Shown here: positions 24,780-35,900 of the stretch, piece by piece
How positions within the stretch are numbered: the first letter of the stretch is position 1
Layout: each line of letters begins with the position of its first letter
DNA from: Prorocentrum cordatum
Lineage: Eukaryota > Sar > Dinophyceae > Prorocentrales > Prorocentraceae
Direction of reading: 5' to 3'
Length of the DNA stretch: 64,000 nt
NCBI GenBank assembly: GCA_963575745.1
Contig: CAUYUJ010015262.1
Coordinates: 20,001 to 84,000 of the forward strand
Program-made: the position numbers and the translations under genes
Notes under the pieces: generated by a model
Told to the model about the DNA's origin: nothing
The model's input: only the letters and a program-made list of their open reading frames with translations
Databases searched by the model: none

Positions 24780-25372
24780 TGAATTCATTGTTAAAGTTCG
24801 CACGCCTCACGCTTTTCAATCTCGCCTTGAACGTTTGATCCGTGCGAGAGCAGTTGCTGATGTTGATTGGGATCACACGTTTTCTTGCTGGGTTTCTTTT
24901 GCGTTTCACCCACTATTTGTTTGCCAAAACTGGCGGGGTTGCCGGTTTTCGTCGCCCTAAGGTTTGTTTTCTTGGTCTTTTTTCTTTCTTCCCCCCCCTT
25001 TTCCTTTTGTTCCCCTCCCCCCCCTCCCTCTCCCTTTCGCCCCCTTTCCCCCCCTCCCTCCTTGTCTGCTGCTGTTGTGTCCCGCCGTCGCCTTCGTTGT
25101 TGTCCTGTCTGCTGCTGTCGTCCGTCGTTCCCGCTCCTGCTCGCCTTCTCCTCCCCCCCGGGCCCTGTGCGCTGCGTGGAACGCAGGAGGGGCGCCTTTT
25201 TTCTGTCGCGCGTTCGGTGCTTCCCGCTCCTTCTCGTCCTCCTCGCCCTTGTCCGTTGTTGTGTTCTGCTGATATACCTCCCCCCCCTTCCCTCCCCCCC
25301 CCTTTTTTTTCCGCTCTTCCCCTCTTCCCCCCTTCCCGTCTTCTTTGTGTCGCTGGGCATGTTTTCTGCAAT
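24780..25372 (+). mobile_element. 5'-truncated LINE-type element in opposite orientation, RT tail plus 3' UTR
   Basis: The plus-strand frame to 24960 reads FQSRLERLIRARAV, then FAFHPLFVCQNWRG, stop. It is the same C-terminus as KQFQSRLQSLL and SHPLRLFRDWRP at the end of the RT at 61711-63783. The CT-rich 3' UTR (24961-25372) contains CTGTCGCGCGTTCGGTGCTT and CCCGCTCCTTCTCGTCC, close to CCGGGCGCGTCCGGCGCTTC and TCGCTCCTTCTCCTCC at 60041-60080. Homology starts just after that of the minus-strand fragment ends, so the two fragments are head to head. Confidence 0.65.
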
Positions 25373-25804
25373 GCTTTCAGGGCTCCGGACAGCTCTTGCT
25401 TCCAGCCGGCTAGTTTTTCAAATTTTCTGACTATGAGTTAAAATCCAAATGTGGTTTTGCCATTTCAGGGTCTTCATTGCTACTACTCGCTCGCCGTGCA
25501 GCTGGTTTTATTATCAACTGATGTTGTATTCGATGTGTGAGGTTGACATCATGCCCTGGGGCTGTCAATAAGTAAAAGTTGTGTTATACCGTATGTTAGT
25601 ATGCGTATATATACACATATATCAAAAACTTAAACACTTAAGAAAATAAAGAGTGTTGCCGCGAATGACGTTTGTTTAAAGGTTTGTTCCAGCTGTGGCG
25701 CAGGCCCGCTATGCTTGTGGCAGAATTGAGAAGGGGGCAACAACGAGGTGCCGTTATGCGCCCAGCGGTGCGTTCTTAATTGTGTTGCTAGTTGTGCCGC
25801 TATT
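25373..25804. other. Unassigned AT-richer sequence
   Basis: About 430 bp downstream of the LINE 3' UTR with no open frame of note. It contains TATATATACACATATAT at about 25606-25622. No gene or repeat unit is recognised. Confidence 0.5.
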
Positions 25805-25846
25805 ACTTGCACGATTACTGCTACTACGACTACTACGACTACTACG

Positions 25847-25887
<41 letters not shown>

Positions 25888-25913
25888 GACTACTACGACT
25901 ACTACGCCTACTG

Positions 25914-25977
<64 letters not shown>

Positions 25978-25984
25978 GTACTAG

Positions 25985-26022
<38 letters not shown>

Positions 26023-26546
26023 ACATATACTACATACTACTTAGTACCACTAGTAGTGTAGTAGTAATACTAATACCACTACTACTACTTACTAATATAC
26101 GACTACTATTACTACTACTACTACTACTACTAACTGACTACTACTACTTAGTTACTAGTCCTACTACTACTACTATTACTACAAACTACTGCTACTGCGA
26201 TGCATACTACTACACTGCTACTATTACATACTACTACTACTATACTACTTTACTACTACTCGACGTAGTTATACTACTATCACTAGCTAAGGACTACTAC
26301 TAGACTTACTACTACTTACTTATACTACTACTACTTTTTTACTTACGACTATACTACTAACTAACTACTACTACTACTACTACTACTATTACTACTGCTG
26401 CTGCTTGTACTACTAATACTACTATTACTACTACTACTACTGGCTGCTACTCCTCTATTTTACTACTACTTTATTACTACTGCTACTTACTGCTACTACT
26501 ACTACTTCTACTACTACTACTACTACTCACTTACCATTTACTACTA

Positions 26547-26585
<39 letters not shown>

Positions 26586-26681
26586 GACTACTACTACTTC
26601 TACTACTACTACTACTACTACGACGACTACTACTACTACTACTGCTACTACTACTACTACTGCTACTACTACTACCACCAC

Positions 26682-26740
<59 letters not shown>

Positions 26741-26742
26741 GC
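25805..26742. repeat. (CTA)n triplet array with irregular interruptions
   Basis: About 940 bp of CTACTACTA with scattered ACT, TAC and GCT variants; the 5' and 3' blocks are purest. Poly-Thr, Tyr, Leu, Val and Ser frames are artefacts. A second array of the same triplet lies at 28094-28850. The 26743-27000 stretch after it holds nothing recognised. Confidence 0.95.
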
Positions 26743-27000
26743 TACCCTGAAACGCCCCTCACGGGGGTAGAAACCAACTGGGCGCAGTTTACTCCGTGGA
26801 GCGTCGTAGTGTATCCTCCTCCACTCGTGTGCTTGCGCTAGGCTTGCAGGTGGTCAGAAAAATGCCCCGAACATCGAAGATTACGTTATTAGAGGTTTCG
26901 TCTTCGAGTCCTTTCCCAGGGCCCCGACGTGGTGTATGTTCATCGTGTCGGCGCCCTTGTTGTCGTGAAATTATCCTCGGGGGGCCTCTTTGTGACGCTC

Positions 27001-27840
27001 CCGAGAAAGGGGAGGAGGGAGGAGGGAGGAGGGAAGGAGGAGGGAGGAGGGAGGAGGACGGATGGGGAGGAGGCGGATCTCGCGCACGGCGCTATCGGAG
27101 CCATCGAGGCTACGGATGAGGTAGGAGGAGGAGGAGGAGGAAGAGGCGAAGGAGAAGGAAGAGGAGGAGGCGGAGGAGGAGGAGAAAAAGGAGAAGGAGG
27201 AGGAAGAGGGGGAGGAAGGATTAAAAGCAGGACGGATGAGGAGAAGGATGACGACGACGAGCAGGAGGAGGAGAGGGAATGACGCCCATCCTAGAGCCTC
27301 TTGGTGTCGCCTTGGCTCTCCTAGAGCGTGCTGGGGGTCCTGTGGCCTATTTGGGCTCTTCGGGGCCTCTTGGGGCCTCTTGGAGCCTCCTGGGCCTTCT
27401 GGAGCCCCCTGAGTGTAATTCAAAATAGGTCCTCCGGGGGGCTCTTGAGATTTCGTGGGCCCTCCCGGGGCCGCCATGGGCCCTCCTGGAGCCTCCGTGG
27501 GCCCTCTCAGAACCCTCTCGCGGGGGCGGAATGATGAAAACAATTTCACGCATGGGGGCCTTTCCGTTGAGAATGGGGGCGCGGTGCAGAGTGGGTCCTC
27601 CTGGGGCCCTCCCGAGATCTCCTAGGCACTCCCGAGGCCGCCATGGGCCCTCGTGGAGCCTCTGAGGGCCTCCAAGAAGCCTCTCACGGGAGCTGAAAAA
27701 TGACGACAGTTGCACGGATGGGAGCCTTTCCGTTGAGAAGGGGAGCGCGGTGAAGGTAATAAAATGACGACAGTGTCGCACTTGAGGCCCCAAATCGTCG
27801 TTGGGCACCTCGGGCGCGAATCCCCCTCCCGCATAGTACG
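27001..27840. repeat. GGA-rich tract followed by CCTCTTGGGG-type repeats
   Basis: A GGA/GAGG purine tract (27001-27280) is followed by degenerate CCTCTTGGGGCC words. Within it GGGGGCCTTTCCGTTGAGAA and GGGAGCCTTTCCGTTGAGAA with surrounding AAAATGA(T/C)GA and GCGCGGTG recur at about 27557 and 27722, indicating a 165-bp unit. This pairing of a GGA tract and CTTGGGG words also builds the 1.3-kb inserts at 51-54 kb and the region at 4.9-5.8 kb. Confidence 0.75.
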
Positions 27841-27954
27841 GTGCGATTTCCCCTCCCCCCGCTGACCCGCCGGACCCCGGGAGGGTGATTTTTGTGGTTT
27901 TCGCTTGTAAGAAACATTTCCCCCCCCCTCTCGACGGTGACGGAGGGCAGGCGG

Positions 27955-28105
27955 CAGAAGGAGGCGGGTTGGCGGGGTGGCAGGTTGGCTGGGGTTGCGG
28001 GGTGGCTGGTTGGGCTGGTTGAGTCGGTTGAGTTGTTTGGGTGGCTGGTTGGTTGGGCTGGCTGGTTGGGCTGGCTAGGGCAATTGGTTTCTACTACTAC
28101 TACTA

Positions 28106-28148
<43 letters not shown>

Positions 28149-28397
28149 CTACTACTACTACTACTACATACCACACCCCCCTACCCTACCACCACTACGA
28201 CTACTACTACTAACTACTAAGACTACTACTACTACACTACACTAACTGCGCTATTACTAACACTAATACTAACTGACTACTACTACTGACTACTACTACT
28301 ACTGATACTACAACCCCATGCACAGATGTTGGTACTCCACTACTGCTAGGACACCACTAACAACTACTACTACTACTACTACTACTACTGCTTCTAT

Positions 28398-28461
<64 letters not shown>

Positions 28462-28470
28462 ACTACTACG

Positions 28471-28502
<32 letters not shown>

Positions 28503-28559
28503 CTACCTACCTACCTACCTACCTACCTACCTACCTACCTACCTACCTACTACTACTAC

Positions 28560-28601
<42 letters not shown>

Positions 28602-28602
28602 T

Positions 28603-28640
<38 letters not shown>

Positions 28641-28730
28641 AACTACTACTACTACTACTACTGCTACTACTACTACTACTACCACTACTACTGCTGCTGC
28701 TGCTGCTGCTGCTACTACTACTACGACTAT

Positions 28731-28765
<35 letters not shown>

Positions 28766-28850
28766 AACTACTACTACTAAGCTACTACACTACTACCACT
28801 ACTACTACTACTACTCTCACTACTAACTACTACTACTCTAATACTACTAG
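27955..28850. repeat. GGTTGGCTGG minisatellite and second (CTA)n array
   Basis: At 27955-28090 the units are variants of GGTTGGCTGG or GGGTGGCTGGTTG. From 28094 to 28850 CTA triplets dominate, with a CTAC tetramer block (28500-28548) and GCT and CGA variants. No gene. Confidence 0.9.
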
Positions 28851-28958
28851 AAATTTATTAACACTGCGTGGGGATCCCCATATGTGCATCTCCTTGCTGG
28901 CGCTCCCTTGGTGGTGGGACTCGGTGAGGACGAATCTGGATTTAAGTGTGACTGAGCT

Positions 28959-29259
28959 GCCTCTCTCTCTCTCTCTGCTCTCTCTGTCTCTCTCTCTCTC
29001 CCTGCCCTCTCTCTGTCTCTGCCTCTCTTTCCCTGCCTCTCTCTCTCTCTCTCTGCCTCTCTCTCTGCCTGTCTCTCTCTGCCTCTCTCTCTCTTTCTGC
29101 CTCTCTCTCTGTGCCTCTCTCTCTCTGCCTCTATCTCTGCCTCTCTCTCTCTCTCTCTCTCCTCTCTCTCTTCTCTCTATTCTCTCTCTGCTCTCTCCTC
29201 TCTCTCTCACTCTCCCTCTCTATCTCTCTCGCTCTCTCTCTCTTCTCTTCGCTTCTCTT

Positions 29260-29325
<66 letters not shown>

Positions 29326-29372
29326 TCTCTCTATCCTTTCCCTCTTTTGTTTTCTCTCTCTCTCTCTCTAGT
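28959..29372. repeat. (CT)n dinucleotide array
   Basis: CTCTCT runs with GC, TG and TT interruptions; the block 29264-29320 is nearly pure. It ends about 150 bp before the ATG of the 29523 open frame, so it is effectively that frame's upstream flank. The Leu-Ser frame through it is an artefact. Confidence 0.95.
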
Positions 29373-29522
29373 CTCGGCTCGAGAGTGCCCAGCACTCAGA
29401 CCGCAGCCGCGACGCGAAGCGCCCCGCCTCGGAGCCAGACTCCCAGGCCTCGCGGGGCCGGAGGGGTCCCAGCAGGACCCTACTGATTCGCGTCACCTCT
29501 CTTCACCAGAGCGCCCGCAGCA

Positions 29523-32093
29523 ATGGCCCCCAAGAAGCCGGACCGCCGTCGCTCTTCCAAGCAGCCTCCGAGCTCCCGTCCTGCTGCTGAAGGATCTCTC
29601 CTCCAACGCAAGCAGGACTGCATCGCAGCGTTCAAGCAAGCGGGGTCTGACCGCCCCACGGCCGCATACAACGGGCTTGCCGAGCTGAACGCGGACGAGC
29701 TTCAGGCCACGTACGACATGCACAAGACCAACACAAAGAAGCTCGGCAGTGCCTTGATCCGCATGTGTGCCGCCAACCAGATCAGCTACACGCTGGATCA
29801 CCACCAGCGCAGCAAGCCTAAGCGCATCGGTGGTGACACATCACACCCACCAGCTGCGTCCGCACGTCTTCAGGCTGCGGACACCCAATTCATTGCCTTG
29901 GACCCGGCCTTTTGGAAGGTCCCAGTCCTCGCCGAACCCACATCACTTGACGACGGCAAGACGTACAAGCCCAGTATCAGCCTCCACGACTACGAGAGCG
30001 GTGAACGGCTGCTGCAACACCACCTCGAGCAGGGTAAGCGCACCACGGGTCAGCTTGCGATTGCTGTCATGGGCCCAAAAAACGATAACTACGTCGGTAC
30101 CGAGCTCGCCGTCCCCGTGCTGAAGCGCCACCCCAAGGCGCCCAAAGTGGTCCACACGCACGCCCCCGTGACCGTGTACCAGCTGGGCACCAAGGAAGTC
30201 GCCTGCACGGAAAAAGTAGCCGTCGCCACCATCGACCCTGCCGACCACGTATGCTGGATTCGGTCGACCATACATGAAACCGAGGCCATCGCCGCAGTCC
30301 CCTCCATGCATCAGGCCTTCGAGGACCAGTTCTCGGGAGGTGCCCCCGTGAACGGTGGTCCACGCGCCAAGGGTCCTTTCCGAGGGGACTCCGCTCCACA
30401 GGACAATGCGCGCCAAAACCAAAAGCACAGGGAGTCCAAGAAAGACGCTCGCCGCCAGGAGCTCGATAGTCAGCTCCAGGACACCTTCAAGGCCCTCTTC
30501 CACGGCAACTTTAAAGCCGTCACCATCCTCGAACCCTGCAAAAGCCTAGGCAGGTACGGATCGGGCGTCGGAAAGAGGTCCCTGGCTGCCACCTTCGGCG
30601 TCAGTCTTCAAGCGGTTGACAAGGTCTTGTCGGGTTCAGGGCAACTCGGCGCCACCTACGACCTCAGCAACGTAGGTGCAGACGAGCCCACTGCAGACAA
30701 GTACCAGACCGTGTGGTTCCCTGAGGACCAGCCCATCACGATGGCAGATGCGTTCCAGAAGTTGGTGGACTTCAAGGCCCTAGGAGTCGTCAGGCACGGC
30801 AAGTCAGGCTTATTGGGGATCCGTGTTGCACGAGGGTCAGACGCCGCCAAGGCTGCTGCCGTCAGCATCCGTGGCTGCGAAGCCACCCTCGCCAAGACGC
30901 GCTACCGCATCACTGGCATTGCGGCACGCCACGCCACGCTGACCCAGCTCGCCAAGACTCTCACTGGCCCGTCCGTTAAATGGGACTGTGAGGTCTACCA
31001 CACCGCCTGGGACCCAGCCACTTCGGCTCAGTTTGCCTTAGTGCGCGCCCATCGTCCCCCACTCACATATACGGTACAGGTCGCAGGGTGCCCCATCCCG
31101 TGGAGCATCACCGATGCCCCGCTGGCTGAGGTGGTGCCGAAGAGGGACAACGTTACCATCGTCACGCCTACCACTATCACAGAGCCTGTGACGCCGCCAG
31201 CCCGTGGTGGCGGCTTCAGCCCCGCCACTGGCACACTCCTCACCAAAGCGGCCCAGAGCCCTTACCTCCACGACCTCATGACTGCCACGCCCAAAGTCAA
31301 GGGCGTCGCACCGCTCCTGATACACAAGGAGGAGCCTTTAGCCAAGCGCCACCGATCCTCCAGTGGGAAACGCGACGCCACGCCGCACGCAAGATCACAC
31401 GGCGCCCCAGGCCGCAGCTCCTCTGCACCCCCGCACGGCACGGACGGAGCTGCCGAGCAGACGGCCGTCCAAGGATCAGGCGGTCATGACCCGCAGCTTG
31501 GCACGGTGGCGGCTGAAGATGGGGGCCACACCGAAGGGGACGCTGCCACAGCCGCCGAAGTACCAGGCGACGCTGACGACGTCGAGATCCTCTCATCAGG
31601 TGATGAATACAGCGTGGCTTCCCACGAACTCAACACCTTCGGCGAACGCTTCGCAACGGCCCCTAAACCGCCAGATGCCGCCACGACCCGCATCCAACAT
31701 ATGGAACAACAGCACGAGCTGCTTGCCAACACGGTGGATAACATGCAGGTTCAGCTTGCGGGCGTTCTCTCATCCCAGGCCACACTCACGGAGCACGTTT
31801 CAGGTTTGGAACGAGGGCTTGCCACCGTCGTCACCCAGCAACAGACGGCAACCACCGAAGCTGCTGCACTGCGTGGCGACATCCAGGCCCTCCTCGGGCA
31901 CCTCACGGGCGGCACCATCCACCTGCCACAGGTGGCCACTCTCGAAACAAAAAAGGAGGAAGCTGCATCAGTTGCCGATCCCGTGGCTGTCTGCGGGTGG
32001 ATCGACCAGCCAGGCCAGGTCACCCCAGGGACGGGGCCCCCAGGGGCTGACAAAGGCAAAGCCAAGGGTCGGGTCACTCAGGAACCCTATTGA
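29523..32093 (+). CDS. Hypothetical 856-aa protein with C-terminal coiled coil
   Basis: I do not recognise the family. The frame starts at an ATG in good context (GCAGCAATGGC) after a short GC-rich leader and runs 856 codons to TGA. The N-terminus is basic (MAPKKPDRRRSSKQ). The middle (about residues 100-560) looks globular. Residues about 560-700 are low-complexity and Pro/Gly/Ser-rich, and include GGFSPA encoded by hairpin 1. Residues about 720-800 (IQHMEQQHELLANTVDNMQV and following heptads) are predicted coiled coil. The layout of a basic start, coiled coil and low-complexity linkers is compatible with an ORF1 or Gag-like nucleic-acid binding protein, but no zinc knuckle or RRM is visible. 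Codon use is GC-rich like the following frames, which favours one transcription unit. Confidence 0.55.
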   Translation: MAPKKPDRRRSSKQPPSSRPAAEGSLLQRKQDCIAAFKQAGSDRPTAAYNGLAELNADELQATYDMHKTNTKKLGSALIRMCAANQISYTLDHHQRSKPKRIGGDTSHPPAASARLQAADTQFIALDPAFWKVPVLAEPTSLDDGKTYKPSISLHDYESGERLLQHHLEQGKRTTGQLAIAVMGPKNDNYVGTELAVPVLKRHPKAPKVVHTHAPVTVYQLGTKEVACTEKVAVATIDPADHVCWIRSTIHETEAIAAVPSMHQAFEDQFSGGAPVNGGPRAKGPFRGDSAPQDNARQNQKHRESKKDARRQELDSQLQDTFKALFHGNFKAVTILEPCKSLGRYGSGVGKRSLAATFGVSLQAVDKVLSGSGQLGATYDLSNVGADEPTADKYQTVWFPEDQPITMADAFQKLVDFKALGVVRHGKSGLLGIRVARGSDAAKAAAVSIRGCEATLAKTRYRITGIAARHATLTQLAKTLTGPSVKWDCEVYHTAWDPATSAQFALVRAHRPPLTYTVQVAGCPIPWSITDAPLAEVVPKRDNVTIVTPTTITEPVTPPARGGGFSPATGTLLTKAAQSPYLHDLMTATPKVKGVAPLLIHKEEPLAKRHRSSSGKRDATPHARSHGAPGRSSSAPPHGTDGAAEQTAVQGSGGHDPQLGTVAAEDGGHTEGDAATAAEVPGDADDVEILSSGDEYSVASHELNTFGERFATAPKPPDAATTRIQHMEQQHELLANTVDNMQVQLAGVLSSQATLTEHVSGLERGLATVVTQQQTATTEAAALRGDIQALLGHLTGGTIHLPQVATLETKKEEAASVADPVAVCGWIDQPGQVTPGTGPPGADKGKAKGRVTQEPY
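31200..31232 (+). repeat. Bulged hairpin element, copy 1
   Basis: Outer arms GCCCGTGGTGG (31200-31210) and CCGCCACTGGC (31222-31232) pair with one C.T mismatch and one T.G pair. C31211 is unpaired. The inner stem is GGCT/AGCC with loop TC (31212-31221). It encodes GGFSPA in the 29523 frame. Confidence 0.8.
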
Positions 32094-32146
32094 AGGTGCC
32101 TCAGAGAGCCTGCCTCAGCCCTCCGAGGAAGCGCCTTCAGAGGCAT
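32094..32146 (+). other. Potential stem-loop just after the stop codon; possible degenerate eighth hairpin
   Basis: GGTGCCTC (32096-32103) can pair with GAGGCATC (about 32139-32146). Inside lies GCGCCTTCAG, the same ten bases as in hairpin copies 4 and 6, but the inner stem is disturbed by an extra AG. It starts a few bases after the TGA of the 29523 frame. Confidence 0.35.
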
Positions 32147-32264
32147 CTCTTCTCTCTTCGCGTCGTATCTCTTTCTTGTCATATCATGTCAGTTTTGGCA
32201 GCAGCACGCGCAAGCTATCTGGTGTAGGGACACCCGTCATCTTGCAGGGGGCGTGATTGTTGCG

Positions 32265-32966
32265 ATGTACATGAGCATGCAGGGGTATCTGAGGATGCGT
32301 GCTGACATGCAGCTTTTGGCTCATCGCTCGCGCCGCCCGCCAGGCCTCGCCATCATGTGGCGCCTTGCCTGCAGCCTGGCCCTCCCCTCGCTCGCTGGAG
32401 CACACCCGTCTCCAGGCGGTGCGCCCCAGCATGGAGGTGAGGTTTTCCTGCGACACGCTGAACGTGGGACTCTTTTCTACCTTTACGATGACAGCATCTA
32501 CAAGTACGATCACTGCACCATTTTGGACCCGATCGTGAACAGCACCGTAGCCGCGGGTCCGTGCGGCAACGGACCGCTGGGCGCCATCGTGAGCGCATAC
32601 GCGCCCTTGCCAACTACGACACATGCATCGAAATCCACCCCCAGCGTGGCCTCGACTGCGGTGCAGCAGATCCTTGACGGGGACGTTGATATAGGCCAGG
32701 CACACAGTGGCGGCTTCAGCCCCGCTGTTGTGCCCCGCTATTGCCCCACGGGTCTCACCACCCCCCTGTGCGCTAGGGGCGAACCCGAGGAGGACCCTGC
32801 TTTCTGGCACCTGATGATGATCCGTGCCCGCCTCATACCGTGTGCCGCGGCGTGGGCACCAGGTGAGGACCACCAGGACGTGTTCTGGGCTCGAGGACTG
32901 CGTCCCGTACGTCCTGGCGACGCTTCATCTGCCACAGTACGATCACCTCTTCCAGGAGGATTCTGA
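32265..32966 (+). CDS. Hypothetical short frame upstream of the large frame
   Basis: This frame is open from 32253 (GTG); the first ATG is at 32265. A hydrophobic stretch LACSLALPSLAGAH near the N-terminus could be a signal peptide or anchor. GGFSPA is encoded at hairpin 2. The last convincing residues are about EEDPAFWHLMMIRARLIP and CAAAWAPGEDHQDVF; from about 32890 the neighbouring frame (32824-) reads better (LEDCVPYVLATLHLPQYDH). A single-base slip or a short unspliced intron near 32860-32895 may therefore join the two. Family unknown. Confidence 0.35.
   Translation: MYMSMQGYLRMRADMQLLAHRSRRPPGLAIMWRLACSLALPSLAGAHPSPGGAPQHGGEVFLRHAERGTLFYLYDDSIYKYDHCTILDPIVNSTVAAGPCGNGPLGAIVSAYAPLPTTTHASKSTPSVASTAVQQILDGDVDIGQAHSGGFSPAVVPRYCPTGLTTPLCARGEPEEDPAFWHLMMIRARLIPCAAAWAPGEDHQDVFWARGLRPVRPGDASSATVRSPLPGGF
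32699..32734 (+). repeat. Bulged hairpin element, copy 2
   Basis: GGCACACAGTGG (32699-32710) pairs with CCGCTGTTGTGCC (32722-32734): 12 pairs, one bulged T, one T.G pair. C32711 is unpaired. The inner stem GGCT/AGCC has loop TC (32712-32721). This is the longest outer stem of the set. Confidence 0.85.
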
Positions 32967-35900
32967 GGACACAACCGACGCCCTGCGCCAGCTCACCGCG
33001 CTCGACATGTGCGAGGACATCTGGTATAGAGCGGGCCTCGACAGACAGCGCACAAACCGCAACCACACTCTTATCCAAGGCAGCCGCGAGTATTCCACCC
33101 GTTACTTTGGCCTCCTTCTGGAATACCAGGGTGCTCGTGCCCAGCTTGTCGGCCCTGAAGCTTTCACGGCACCTTTGCCGCCATACCTCTCACGGGCCCA
33201 CGCCTTACTACCAAGAGGCCTTCCCCCACCCGACCAAGACGCCCTGGCGTACCTCGCAGATGCGATCCTGCACCACCCGACAGACATGCAGCCGCTTGTC
33301 GAGGCGGAGCTCGCCGCGGCACCGATGGAACCGCTTAACCCACCACCGCCAGCTGGCCTCGCCCAGCACGCCACGGGTGATCAGGCCGCAGACGACCCCG
33401 TACCATGGCTGCCTCAGCACATCGCGGCCAGCGACATCAGCGACTCACCCCTGGACTCATTCCACGCGTCGGACGATATCAGCAACATATCCCTGGGCTC
33501 GGGCCACGTGGACGATAGCCAGGACGACATGGAAACCCAGGATCGCGACGGCACGACACCACCAGGCGACACGGCCCAGCGTGACCGCGACAGTGAACCC
33601 CACCTAGGGCACACCTCGTCGCACAGCAGTCCGCCCAACAACTCGGCCCAGGCCGACCCCTGCGCACAGCTCAACGACGCTGAAGGCGCCACTGCCGCCG
33701 ACGCGACAATCCATACCACTGCATCGCCAGCTCATGCCAGCCCGCGCAGTGGCGGCTTCAGCCCCGCTGCAGCACTGGCTGGACCTGGACATCCCCAGAC
33801 CGCAGGTGGCAGCACCACGCCCTACACCTCTGTATACCGTGTCAACGTGACTGACTCCAACCCCAGTGTCATTGACCACTGGCAGGCCGACATCGACAAC
33901 GACCCCATCGATGATGAGTACCCAGATGCCAGCGGTTCCCACGGGCCCCAGCACAGCGCAGCGGCATCACGACATTGTGGCTGCCTCATCTGCCTCTTTG
34001 TGGCCACGTACGCCATCGCGATAGCAATGCCGTACAAGGACCAGATCGATGGGTACTTGCCGACACCGAGCCGAGACCCCAGCTACCGACAACGACGACG
34101 ACGCAAAGCGACGGCACCAGGCACATCGGTGCCCACCTCATCCCGACGCAAAACGACATACAATGTCACGTCCACATCGTGGGCCACTCTCAAATGGACC
34201 AGCGTCAAACTCAGAGATAGCGTCTCGGGCGGAGCCACTGCAGTCGGGGTCGGCCTCGGGGGTGTCCTGAAATGGGCCAGCGGCAAGCTCGGGGCTATTG
34301 CCACGGGTGGAGTCGTGTGTGGTCTTCTACTCGTCAGTGCCAAACTTCTTGCTCAAGGAGCCGTCGGACACGTAGGAGCCCGCATCTGTGCGCGGGCCCT
34401 GGACTCATCCACAGCCCAGTGGTGCCTCCGCTGTTGCCAACCGAGCAGCAGGCCGCGTGATGAGGCCACATACACAATGCCGTGCACGCTCGCCGACGAA
34501 CACGACGACCAGCACGTGCACGCATTCCGACATCCGCTGTTGCAGGAACACTACGCCGCAGCAGTTGCCGCCGCAGTCGCCGATGTCACTACCGCCACCA
34601 CCGCCGCCATCGTCGAAGTCACTGCCGCCGTATCGCGAGCCTCGTCTGTCACACCAAGATCGACCAGCCCGTCTCCGCGAGACGGCTCAAAAAGCGGCGC
34701 GGCATACGGTAACCTACCGACTAACGAGGATGCCACAGCACACGGCAGCGACACCGAGGCAAGGGAAACACGTGAGTGCACCCACGATAGCCCGTGGTCC
34801 ATCTTCCGACATGCTGATGCTCGTGGTTCCTCTCCCGACGCGGACACCCAACCTCCACGACGGCGTGCGCGCTATGCATCACCCGACAGGCCCCAGGCGC
34901 CTTCAGGCCCTGGTATGCCTTACACAGCCCTCAAGCCACCGACACGCAACTTACGCAACACTATCCAGCGCGACCCAGCGGTCCCCGTGCCGCCGAAGAG
35001 CATACTTAACGCCCTGTACCAAAACGGCTTTGCGCTTGGTAACAGTGGCGTGTCTACAGAGGACATCAAAGACGCTCTGCGACTCCACGACCATCCTCGA
35101 TTTACCCATGATCTAACACTCCAAGCGCTGGGGCCGTGGACTGACATCATGCATAGGCCCCCGAACCGCCTCACTTGGGTGCTGGAAGACTCGGGCGGGA
35201 ACTCAGGCGAGACAATCTTCCCCTACCTCACGTGGGACCTCCGCCAACCCACCACCGACGCGCCCACTGTCTTCTGGCATGGGACCCGCGGCGACCTTGC
35301 GGCCCGTCTTGCTGCCAGTGGAGGGCACCTCTTGCCAGGTCCCCGCCGTGAAGCGAAGGGCCGAACTGGCACCATCGTTGGCCGCACGTACGCGAGCGTG
35401 CACCCTTCGCTGGCCGCGTGGTACGCAATGCCGCCCCACCCGCCCTACAGTCTCGAAGACGACACCCTCGCGTGGGGACCCATCGCACTCTGGATGTGCG
35501 AGGCCACCCAACCACCGCGCGGGGAAAACAGGCACATCTTCGTGAAAGGGGAGGCCCACGGAGCGCGCCTCATTTACCCTCGGGTCCTGAGCCTCCTCAT
35601 CCGCATGGACTGGTGCGCCCCCACAGAAGCTGCTTCCAGGTGTCGTGCCCTACCACACGCCTATGGCATGGGCGACTGCGCGCACGCCCTTCACATCGCT
35701 GGCTACGATCATCCAGATCTCCGTGAGGCGGCTGAAGCTCACGACCAGGAAGCTAGCACCAGGCGCAGACCAGCCATCGCGGCAGCGTGGCCACCGACGC
35801 AGGCACTATACTCGCCAGAGGCAGCGCGAGTATGGGCCAAACAGCACTACGACACTGAAGCAGCCACCAGGGATGACCCTAACCAGCCCCGCCCACGCGT

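Noticed and set aside
28882-29688. 268-codon Leu/Ser frame ending near the 29523 gene
   Set aside because: Mostly CT microsatellite; the rest is an out-of-phase reading of the real frame at 29523.
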